From Elysia chlorotica (Eukaryota; Mollusca; Gastropoda; Plakobranchidae), in contig RQTK01000178.1 in assembly GCA_003991915.1 (NCBI GenBank), forward strand, positions 245,715 through 309,714: a stretch of DNA of 64,000 nucleotides, written 5' to 3'. Under the pieces are notes generated by a model that saw nothing but the letters and a program-made list of their open reading frames with translations, was not told the DNA's origin and did not search any database. Position numbers and translations under genes: made by a program. Shown in pieces: positions 23,898-34,840 of the stretch (the stretch's first letter is position 1; every line of letters starts with the position of its first letter).

Positions 23898-26513
23898 TGG
23901 TGGCAGCGGTAAAGATTTTAGCATCTAGTGTTACAAGGTAACTGGTACATTTTATCTAGATCTACATAGACATCATAGTGCACAGCACAAAGATCTAGAT
24001 TCTAGATCAACAATAGCCTAATATTAATTTGTAAGTATTATTTATAACTCGACCATGTTGGCCAGTTCGGCGCAACTCCAACTTTCCCTCACTTAAGTCG
24101 TTTGAGCACAACAGCGGAACAATAGACAAGGTGGAGAGCAGGTTTCAACGCAACAGATTGTGCTCTGGTTATGCGAGATGCCCAATCATGAACAAGTCGG
24201 GACACTTCTATACATGAAAGGTGATATATCCGATGACCTCACAGCCATCACAAAAATAGACAAAGAGACATCAACATACAATGAGGCGATCGCCATGTTT
24301 AATAAACATTTCAACTCTCGTAATAACACAATCTTCTCTAGAGCAACCTTCAACCAAAGGTGTCCACAGGCAGGTGAGTTGGATGAGGATGACTCTTCAT
24401 CCAAGGTCTTCATCGGCTGGCAGACGACTGCAGCTACTTGTCTCTTAAAGACAAGCTAATTCAGGACCGAATCATAGTCGGAGTCAGGGATGACGAGCTA
24501 TCTAAGACTCTTCAGGCTGAACAGGACTTGGAAACTTGAGGACGCCATCCACCTCAGTCGTCAAGCAGAGGCCCGAACGGAAAATTCGACAGTCAACCTA
24601 ATTCAGAAGCTTAACCAGAGAATGCCAAAGACGTCAAACCTTTAGAAGCTGCCAGTAACGACAATGTCTGTCATTAATGGTTAAAGCAAGGACATAGTTC
24701 GGTGTATTGCACTGCCCCAGTGCAAGAGGCATTCCTTGGTTGTGTCCAGCATGTCAAAGAAGTCGCTACATGAACAACATTTCTTCACACAGACAGCGCT
24801 CCGGAAGAATTTAAGCTTGATACAGGCGCAGCAGTCTCCATGGTAAGTGAGAAAATTTCAATAGAAAGATATACAGTTCTGTGACAAAGTCTTGAAAGGA
24901 CCTGGAGATACATCCTTTCCATGTCATTGGCCTCTTCCATACCTTGCTAAAGTAAAAGGATAGGGAAATTCAGGAGCCCCTCTACGTCTTAAAGGGTCAG
25001 CAGCACTTTTACTTAGTAGATCTGCTTTTCAAGACTTGAAGTGGTAACCTACCATCTGAAAAGGCTGACTTCATTGCAAAGTTCCCTAAACTCTTTAAGG
25101 GCCTACGAAAAGTTAAGGATCCTTACTCCATCAAACTGCGTTCCGGTATCCAGCCTGTCAGCATCTACACACCTTGGAAGATTCCTCATCTCCTGATGAA
25201 CACAGTGAAAGCGGAGATCCAATGAATGATTGATGATGACGTCATTTCATTAGTTGAAGAACCAATAGAGTGGTGCAAGAACCCCCTTCCTTTTGGAATC
25301 TCGTCTGCCCTACAAATTTTCCAAAGACAAATGTCTGAGATCTTGAGGGACATTGATGGAGTTGTAAGCCACATGGATGATATTTCAATCTATTCTTCAG
25401 ACAGGACATAGCACGATAAGCTGGTCAGAACTGTTTTATGTCGTCTCCAGGGAGCAGGACTAACCCTCAACGAGATATGTGAATTTTCTTAGCCAACCAT
25501 CCGGTTCCCAGTCCACATCATCGTGCTGATCCTCAGAAAGTCAAAGCCATCCAGAACTTTTATGCACCTACAAACATTACTGGGTTGCAACGTTTTCTGG
25601 GTATGGTAAACCAGCTTGCAAAGTTTACGCCGGAGCTGGCCTCACAAATAGAGCCTCTTTGTCAACTTTTCAAAAGAAGTCTCCCTGTGGCTATGGGATC
25701 ATGCATAGGAAAAGCTTTCCCTAAGCATCACTATTGCGGCAGACGAAAATCAATCATCGCAGCAGATGCATCCAACACAGGTCTAGAGACTGTCCTTATT
25801 CAAGACAAATCAATCCGATGATTCTCGAAGATCGAACAGCTTCATCTCCATATCTCTCACATTTGCAGAGTAAAATTATGCAGTCATCGAGAAACGGGTG
25901 CTTGCAGCAACATGGGCTTCTGAAAGATTCAGTGAGTATCCTCGGTTCTGACCACACAATGGAAACTGACCACAAGCCTCTAGTTCCTCTGCTTACAACC
26001 AAGGAGTTGCACAAGATGCCATCTTGGATACAGCGTTTCAAACTCCGACTCATGCGCTTTAGCCCTAAATTCATTCATGTCTCGGGTAAGCAGCAGATTA
26101 CCGCCAATGCACACTCTCAGGCTCCTGCTAGTGCTTCATCAGAAGCAGACATCGCTCTCATCGACGATGCAGCTGTCATGGCGCAACAAACTTTGGATAG
26201 CTTGCCAGCATCTTCAAACAAACTCCGCAAAATGTGTACTCAACAGCAAGCAGATCCTAAAATAATCGAGGTACACAACTTCTGTGAAATAGGTTGAACG
26301 GCATGCATTCCTATGCTTCACCAGTACTGCCAATGACATCTTATCATTGTATATATTCTCCTCTTCCATGATCTTGTTGCGATCCCACCAACATGTGGTT
26401 AGAGATACTTAACAAATTACACGAATGTCATCTCAGTGTCACCAAATGCTGTGCTCTAACCCAAACACAAGTCTGGTGGCCCAACATATCTTCAGATATC
26501 GGTAGACAACAAA

Positions 26514-26644
26514 TGTTTATCAAGTGGTGCCAAACGTTCCCCATGACAGCCAGTCACTAGTGTGTTACTGTGTAATCCGTACTACATGTAATGAGTCACT
26601 CAGTCGTCAAATGGTCTCGTTTATTCACTTGTGTGAATACTGCA
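26514..26644 (+). repeat. 3' LTR of the Ty3/gypsy copy
   Basis: Begins TGTTTATC and ends GAATACTGCA. It differs from the 5' LTR by many substitutions and small indels, so the insertion is old. No matching 4-6 bp target duplication was found. Confidence 0.75.
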
Positions 26645-27216
26645 TTAGGATATGATACTATACTTATTTTTGAGTAGGATTGGCGACTCATATGGACCGT
26701 TGAAAATGAGGGTTGTTTCTGGCATTGTCTTCAGGCTCTTTTGATCTACCAGCTGACATATCTAATGGCGTAGCTAGCTGACTCGTTGACATCTGGAACT
26801 CTTAGAATTTCTGTTGCATTTATTGTGCACGATGAATCATGAATGTTTGAGATCATTGACTGCAATGTGAAGATTATGCTTTAAGACTTGATAACGTGAA
26901 TGTCTGAAGTAACAAGGGAAATAAATGAAGGAAAGAGGAGCTATTAGAATAATTAAATACTTTGCACTACTACCCCCATTGTTTCATCAGTACCATAAAG
27001 GTTTATACCCAACACGTTATTGGCACAAAGATGCTATTTAACATTGGTGGAGGCACTGGATTGGTAGCACTGAGCCACACATGACTTCAAAAAACCTTGC
27101 ATCTTGGCGCCAAGATTGACATCTGACTTTATGTACTTACGAACAAGAGCCAGGGCGGGGATACCATGACTGCTGTCTCATCTGATTACATTAAACTGAA
27201 ACCGCCAACCAGTAGG

Positions 27217-27374
<158 letters not shown>

Positions 27375-28149
27375 AGAATTTAGGGAAATTACAAGCTTCA
27401 GTAAGACTTTGATAGAATAAAGTAAAAAACGGTAGAATGATGGCAGTAGAAGATTATAATGCTAACAGAACTAGAGCCATGGATTTAGATCTAGAAAATC
27501 TAGATCTATCTGAATCCCTCTTTAGAAACAAATAGGGTTTGAAAGGCTGTCAAATACAAAAATGTTTGGTGATAACAGTCAAAATATCATGTTTAGTAAC
27601 AACATCACTAGAACTTTACTTTTTTTAAATGAAATGAGCACACACTAGCTTTGGTTACTCCTGGCGTTCATTTTGGAAACTGGAACACAAAGTTTTTAGT
27701 ACCCTGTACCGCGAGTACTTGCAAAGTTTTTAGTACCGCTGGTACTTGCCTACATGACAGTAGGAAAATGTTGCAAGTGCAATGAATCTTTGCTGCCCAA
27801 GGTGACTACCTGTCCATGCTGACCACTTTTGTCAATGATCCTCTACAGTCATCGTGGGCAGATTCTGCTGTAGGTCTATTCTAATCTTAAGCCAAGACTA
27901 ACTCTTAGTGTAAACAGAGGCACCCTAAGTTGACAGTTTGTGGTACAGGTCTTCAGATCTCTTTAGATCTCTTTTGATGATTTGTGGGTCTATTCAAGCC
28001 TAAATACTTTTACTTTTAGTAAGGGGATGTATACATGTATTTAGAAGCAACAGTAAAACGTGAAAAAAAAAACTCACGTCCATCCAGCCTTTCAAAATCA
28101 AATATTTCAGAAAGTATCATTGATGCTTTGTAAAACTTGTTTTAAGATC

Positions 28150-28450
28150 CATATTGAGATCGTTCTAGATCTAGACCTCTAGATATATATCAAGCTGTAG
28201 CTAGATCTAGATCCATGAAACAACATGTGTTTTAACAGACTAAATATAGCCTTCTATGCATTAAAAAAAATGTTACAGTGTAGCTCTTGAAAACTAGATC
28301 TATATGTCGATCTAGATCTAGACACTCGTACAGTTTAATGGCATAAACAAGGCTAATCTAGATTAGATAACATCTAGGCTAGATCTAGATCTAGATTTCT
28401 AATCTAGATCTGAGTCAATATCATCGAGGGTCCATTGATCTAGACTTATT
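28150..28450. repeat. CTAGAT palindromic ladder, cluster 1
   Basis: Dense, irregular repetition of AGATCT, TCTAGA and CTAGAT, each part of a self-complementary lattice. Similar clusters lie at 33985-34300 and, more sparsely, near 23960-24010 and 50030-50050. Confidence 0.7.
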
Positions 28451-28559
28451 AGAATAGATACTCTACCTCTCTATAAGTTAGTTAAAATCATTTAATCTGA
28501 CACTTAGATTTCAACCTTAATTATAACGTTTAGCGTTATACAATCTCGAGACACCGTCG

Positions 28560-28710
28560 ATGTTCTCCAAATTAAAGTCCTCACTCACGTTGGCTTGACA
28601 GATGCAGGTATAGCCAGTCAGAAACTGAAACCGAGTACTAGTGAGTATACCAAGAAACTGCGAGTAGTCAATTCCATTTCCAAGAAATTTGTCGGCTTGG
28701 TCACGTGATC
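28560..28710 (-). promoter_or_regulatory. Candidate 5' exon and promoter for the PARP-like gene
   Basis: On the minus strand a donor-like GCCAAC/GTGAGTG lies at about 28584, preceded by 120 bp of moderately GC-rich, non-repetitive sequence and a palindromic CACGTG (E-box) near 28703. No protein is encoded there. It could be a non-coding first exon splicing to the acceptor near 21951. That is inference from position and the donor motif only. Confidence 0.25.
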
Positions 28711-30238
28711 ATTTATTTGAAGACGTGTGCGGATATCAATGATCCTATTATTATCGTTTTACGACGCACCACACATCATGTAAAATCATGATTGTACTGT
28801 CCATCGTATGGTCGATTTGATTTTGTTTAGGTTGTTTGAAAAATCGTATTTTTAAACCATAGTAATAGAGAGATATGAGAAACACTATCACATACAACAA
28901 ATAAAAGATAACAAGGAGATTTAAGACATGTTATCAAAGTCTGCAAATATTGTTTTAAATCCTAGGCTGGTCGCTAAATTTAAGAAGTTTCACAATCATA
29001 TAATATGGAAGAGGGGAAAAAAACACCCTATTGGATAAGATATGTGTTTGTTGGTGATATCTTTTATGAGTAAGCTTAGGCTCATGCGTTTTAATTTTCT
29101 TGAAATCGATGTGAAATGATAGGGGCAATTGAGCATTCGCCGTCACCATTGGATTGTGATGCCGTGTCATTTCTTTAGGAGCTCGATGGAGAATATTTAA
29201 GTTCGGAAATTGCATTTTGCTACCCTTTCATGTTCTTAAACACTGAGTTTATACATTTTTCAAATCGGATTGGAACTATAAGTAAATGGAATTACTAGCT
29301 AGATCTATACTATAAAAAAAGAGGCAGAAATTCATTTAAAAAATAATAATACCAAGGCCGACAGAATGGTGGTCATCCGGTAAGAAAACCAAATGGGTCA
29401 ATAAGAAACTGCGTAGACCGAAAGATTGAACCGATAAATATTTTCACTAAGATATGAACTGGGGCATCAGATTCAAACCTCGGACTCCTTGTTCGCCACG
29501 TTTCTGATCTGTCTTTTGTAATGTGCTGAGAACAAAAATGATTGTCTACAAAAGATGGGTGGCGTAAACCGACGTCTAATTTAAGTACCAGGGAATCCTC
29601 TATGTACACAAATGAATACGGCTCCAACTCTTGACAATACTAATTGCCATACGGGTCTGGATAAAGACAAATGGCGTATCGAACGAAACTGAAACAAATA
29701 TAATGAAATTTAAATAATAATGACTAAGGGGGGCAATGCAACGCTAATAGCTCCTGTTCCTGGGAAAAACTGAAAACTGAGAGGCATCACGAACCTGACT
29801 CATCAGTTTTTGGGGAAGACCATGAGTGAAGAACCCTGGAAGAACATTACAAGTCAGACAAGAAAACCCATTTGCCACGAAACCTTGCACTCATGCATTA
29901 TTAGTTTAAATTTAACTACATGTAACCCCACGAAATTCAGGGGTTGTAGGCAGAGCCGCGTTAGACTATCCGTTTTTAGGTTGTTATGGCTGTCCCCGCG
30001 CCATAAACCTCCCCCCGCGCTTGCCAAAATGGCTTAAACAAAAAAAAAGTGCTTTTACCTTTTCAGCACACTAAAAAATTGTCTTCTTGTTCAATTGTTG
30101 CTGTTTCTAACCACATCGATAAAACTGCACAGATACCAAAAACTGTAGAATTTATGTTTAATCCTGAACCAGCAGCGTAGTCTAAATGAAGAACTGAAAC
30201 TGATTGTAATTAACCAAGCAAATGTTCAAAACTTAAGC
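28711..30238. other. Unassigned non-coding region
   Basis: AT-rich with some unique GC-richer patches near 29930-30040. Minor open frames lack splice sites or motifs. The sequence 29937-29968 begins CAGGGG and contains AGCCGCGTT, and could be the left end of the hAT element that follows. Confidence 0.4.
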
Positions 30239-31870
30239 TTGTATGCTTGGATTTCAAGACACCAAAGCGTGAATACAAGATATCTACAAACATTCCATTT
30301 TATAGACAGTTTGCAACGGATGAAAACAGAGGATACTGGGTTTATTATTCCGAGTCAACGGGGGAGAGTATTTTGTCAATATTGTAATTTATTCAGCACC
30401 ACCGGTGAGACTGCTTTCTCTTCAAGATTTAACGACTGGAAAAACGTTAAAGACCGATTGTGCTTGCATGAAAACAGTGATACTCATCGCAAAGCTATTA
30501 ATGACTTCTGTGTGTTTGGAAAAGTAGGGTGTTAGCATAGATATATAACTTATATACATCTATGGGTGTTAGACAACTCTTTCGTATGACAATTCAAAAT
30601 AGCGATTGAATTATGGCGTCAGGTTTGGGAAGTTTCTGTTTGTTGTAAACTTTTTGTGCTAAAGAGGACTCCCTCTACGTGGTTATGATCAACCATTAAT
30701 CTTGAATATACACATAACGTTAACTTTCTTGGGTTGTTAGAATTATTGGCTGAGCTTGTTCCATTGCTATCAAATAATATTGAGTAGATAGCAACAAAAG
30801 ACATGGGCACGCATCGTATTTATCATCTACTATTGTTGACGAATCTGTACAAGTTTTAACCGTCAAAGTGAGATCTGTCATCATTGAAGAGGTCAAAGAG
30901 GCAAAGCACTACAAAACAAGTGTCGAATCCACCCCAGACCTAACCCGCACTAATCAACTAGCATTCGTTCTACGTTACGACAGTAAAGTTGGTCTACCTA
31001 CCTAAATATAACTTTTTTTATTATAACAAGTCCAACCCAATAGAAGCGCACGATGCAAAATCTCTCACGTCAAAAATTTCGACAGCTTTCGGCAAATTCG
31101 GGTTGGAGCTTCGAAACTGCCGTGATCAAGGCTACGATAATGCTTTTATTTGCTGTGCTGAGTGTGTTTTGCAACAATTTCTGACAGGCTTTAAAGCCGT
31201 CAACAAAACACCCCAGAAACCACCACTCAAGTTGTGCACAAGCTGCTTTATCGACAGGATTTCGGGACGATTGCGACCGAATTCAATAATCAGCCACACA
31301 TTTCATAAAAAAAACCAAGCGCTTCCATGACGAAAAGAAATGATAATGTTGAAGCTGTTTTGTCGCACCGGGCGCAGTTTGGAATAACCGCCCTCCTTGT
31401 CATTGTTGGCTGCCTTTTGTGTGACTCTGGCTCAAGATTTTTATATTCGCTTTACATCTTCACAAGAATCCTTCCACAAGCATTCGAGACACATAATTTA
31501 TCATTCAAAAGCAATATGAGGGACGACCTAGAGCCATCATTTCCTGACGAACTAGTGTCGTACTCAGTATTATTATGTCAACTCAATATTTCACTCTGGG
31601 GATACACTTTCTCCTCTCCGGCTCCTTCAAGATATGCGCGAAAGTGATACAACAGCTGTCCCGGAATTTAATGTAGATATTGCACTGAGTCTCTTTCTCA
31701 CCGTGCCTATCGCCCACATAGAAGGTGAAATATCCTTCTGCATACTGAAACGAGTAAGAAGCAGACTACCTTCAACGATGGGGCAAGAGAAAACTAAGCG
31801 CCAGTGATCTAGCTCCTTTGACGATTTAATCTTAAAAAATAAACTCTCTAGACTTTGAGGTCACTGATAT
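30239..31870 (+). pseudogene. hAT-type transposase remnant (ZMYM/TTF-like)
   Basis: A first open segment (30239-30535) has a zinc-finger-like block, RVFCQYCNLF followed by FNDWKNVKDRLCLHE and SDTHRKAI, as in TTF-type hAT transposases. A second (30989-31330) includes FGLELRNCRDQGYDNAFICC, corresponding to the GQGYDNA motif of this group. A third region, broken by frameshifts, ends with a hAT dimerisation-like stretch (TVPIAHIEGEISF and RSRLPSTMGQEK) near 31700-31790. Large parts of the catalytic core are missing and frames change, so it cannot encode an active enzyme. Confidence 0.7.
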
Positions 31871-32411
31871 ATAAGTTATGAGTTTTCATAATGTGTTGTT
31901 GCATGTGATTAGATTAAGTAGTCCACCACGATGCAAAAACGCACGGAGAGGTTCGGCTTGCTCATGCTTTGTAACAGATATAGGTCTATGAATGTGCTTA
32001 TCGTCTTAATCCAAATAGTTAGTGGATACCGGTAGGCCCAAATCTACATCTAATAACGCATTACAGTATAGTTTCCCATCACTATGGGGTTACAATGCGA
32101 TAGTAGTAGCACCAACGTCATAGAAGTGTCCCGTGGCTCAAAGACAATCTAGGGCCCTGCACTTAATCAACGCGGCCCTGGTTGTGGGGTGAGAAAAGCC
32201 AATGGGATAGCTATTTATTTCACGGCGGACTAAGAATTAGCAATTAAGAAACAATCAGGCAATAGGGAGAAGAAAATTATCAATCTGTCCATGATGTGAG
32301 TAACGTTTACAGAACGTCAACATTACACTGTTTTATCATTAGATAAATGTTTATTTGTTTGTTTTATCGTTGTTGCATTCTCCGTGGTTTTCTGAAAACC
32401 AGAATAATTAT

Positions 32412-32475
32412 TGTGTGTGTGTGTATATATATATATATATAAACATATATATATATATGTGTGTGTGTGTGTGTT
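32412..32475. repeat. Compound (TG)n(TA)n-AAAC-(AT)n(GT)n repeat
   Basis: TG units, then TA units, a 4-base centre and then AT and GT units: a near mirror arrangement. The TA part can also form a hairpin. Confidence 0.85.
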
Positions 32476-33984
32476 ATTTTCTAATATATCATGGTCGTTG
32501 AATAATTAAAGTGACATACTTTCTCTTTCTCTTTATATTTACACATGAGGCTATTCAGTTGTTGTTTTTTTTAAAGTATTTTTTCTTTTTTTTTTTTTTA
32601 ATGTTTTTAAGAAGCTTAATTTTTTAAAATTTAGTATTATTTTACAATACTCTAATCACACTTTTCAAAAACCGGACACGTTATAATACAACCATTATTT
32701 TTTAGTTTATTGGTATTATTTAAGAATGGTTCAGAAACGATCAGGCACTATTTTCCACACATATACACACAAATCTGGTAGCTGAAAATTACCACCGTTA
32801 CTCCTTGAATCTTTCCACTAAACTAAGTTTCTCGTAACTTCTCCACCTTAATCACATTGTGTAGCCATTTGTTTGGAAGATGGAAGTTTATTTATTTACA
32901 TTTCTGTCGTTTTGACCTATTTTGCACTACGCTGATATCGGCACATTTGACTGTCAGTCTTCTTGTTTATTATGTTTTGACAATTAAAAGCAGGGTTTAA
33001 TTGAAAAATCGCTCTCAAATTCGCAGATCATTTGAGCCCTGTTTAGATCTGACTGTTGTGTGTTTTTATCCCTCTAATTTATAATATAAATAAAATAGCC
33101 TAAAGTGCTAAATGTAAATTCCAGAAATTCGTGGGGGATTGTGAAATGGACGGATAGGAAAAATAACGGACGATTTATTTAAGTGTTGAAACTTGAAATT
33201 GTTCTTGATAATGGGTAAGAAACAATAAGAAACCAATTTACAGATATAAACCATATATTTGGCAATCGACGACTTCTTCGTGCTTCCGAAACGTGTACAG
33301 GGCGTCAGCATATTAACGTTTCATTGACAATTTATTTTATTTGATGGTGTTTGCTATCTTATTGGTAATGTAATAACATTTATTTTGAAACCTTTTTATT
33401 TTTTTAAAAAAAAGGTCACGGTCCTAGTGTGCACGTCAACATTAATTTGTGCAATTTTGGAAAAATATATATAACTTACAATAAGGCGGCTCAAGTAAGA
33501 AGACCACGTTGGCGAAACATTCGGGAGATCTTGAAAATGAAATTTTGTGTGGATATTTTGGTAAACATATTTACTTTTGTAATGCATTTGAGTTAAACAA
33601 ACATTTAAATATAATTAAATTTTAGAGTTTCGGGGCGAATGAACACTATTGTTCTATAAACAATGCCTTCGTCAAGTTTGGTCGACGGTGTGGAAATATT
33701 TTTCACGACCAAATAAAAAAAAGTCAGTTCCACCGAGGTCACTAGAGCCGCTTCAGCCGCGTGAATTTGAAGTCAAAATATTTTTGTTGCTGCTATTGTA
33801 GTTTGCTTCTTGCTTTACTTGTTTTAGTCTAGAATCTATTCTAAAGGGAGATACAGATATAATTATTCGGAGTCTCCCCTCGGAATGCCACTCCACAGGA
33901 AAAGACGGGGCAGCAAGCGACAATCGTCCTAACCAGTTCTTATCATGAATTCAACCCCAATTTAAAATCTGATATAAAATATGA

Positions 33985-34300
33985 CATCTAGATCTAGATC
34001 TAGGACTAATCTAGATTAGACCTAGATCTAGCTAAATTCTATCTCTAGATCATTCTAAGTAAAGATGTCTAGTTTCTGATGAGGAATCTAGATTCTAGAA
34101 TAGATCTAGATCAATATCCAGAGCTGGATCTAGATTTCTAGATCAAATCCTAATATTTCTCGTTCTGATTCTAAGGTAAATTTAATTGATTCATGAATAT
34201 ATATCCAGGGGAACTCTTTAAAAACACTAGTTTGTTGGTATGGGTAATTGTTTATTGTAATTTCACACTTAGATTCTAGATCTAGATCTAATTATTTATA
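33985..34300. repeat. CTAGAT palindromic ladder, cluster 2
   Basis: Repeated AGATCTAGATCTAG-type strings interrupted by unique bases, about 0.5-0.8 kb upstream of the first NuMA-like exon. Confidence 0.7.
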
Positions 34301-34804
34301 ATTTTCTTGAGAAACTTGAAAGAGAGGGTTTCGCTTTCTTCATCGGTCAAGGCAACAAAGAGATAAAGATATTTTTCTTAGTTCATTTAAAATAGATGTA
34401 AGCCTATACCCTCTCAACAGCATAGATTTAATCATTTTTGGACACTGCAAAAACTAGCCTTTTTTGTGCTGGAGAGCTAAGCACTCACCTTGTTTATTGC
34501 CACTAGATGACTAGAAAATAGGTTTTTTAGAAGAAGCTCTACTTGTGAGATCCAAAAACTCAAGTCTGATGATGTGTGACAAGCTGCCACAGGGAGACGG
34601 GAGATGTATTAAATATCATAAATCAGGACTGACACTTCAGAACTCTTTAGGATTTTTTATAGCGGTTTTAAATCTTGACTATAAAATTTAAAAGACTTTT
34701 GCTTGTTTTTAAATTTATATTTCATTTTAAAAATTCTTATATTTAGTCTAATAATGTGGTATTATTTACTCTTTGACCAGTTTCGATCCTCATCTTTTTT
34801 GACA

Positions 34805-34840
34805 ATGGATGAGTCAAAAAGAGACACAGTTGTCTGCATA
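34805..34840 (+). CDS. NUMA1: NuMA-like exon 1 (start)
   Basis: ATG at 34805, 12 codons (MDESKRDTVVCI), donor GTAAGT. The frame stays open upstream across a possible CAG acceptor at 34780, so the true start could lie in an earlier exon. Head length compared with vertebrate NuMA fits this ATG. Confidence 0.6.

Larger units (their letters stand above)
23760..26644 (+). mobile_element. Degraded Ty3/gypsy LTR retrotransposon
   Basis: Two short LTRs (about 138 and 131 bp) bracket a 2.6 kb internal region. Just after the left LTR, TGGTGGCAGCGG fits a tRNA primer-binding site. Broken frames then follow in the usual order. Gag-like sequence lies at 24160-24459 and continues out of frame to LEDAIHLSRQAEARTE. 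A protease motif LDTGAAVSM occurs near 24815. Reverse transcriptase pieces include PFGISSALQIFQRQMSEIL and VSHMDDISIYS near 25290-25400. RNase H-like AADASNTGLETVL is near 25760, and the start of an integrase zinc-finger region (VWWPNISSDI) is near 26470. The integrase core is absent, as is RT sequence between WCKN and LPFGI. Many stops make it inactive. Confidence 0.8.
31871..34804. other. Region upstream of the NuMA-like gene
   Basis: Holds the compound TG/TA repeat at 32412-32475 and the CTAGAT lattice at 33985-34300. A short GC-richer stretch near 33730-33960 could be part of the NuMA-like promoter or a 5' UTR exon, but no defining motif is visible. Confidence 0.4.
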
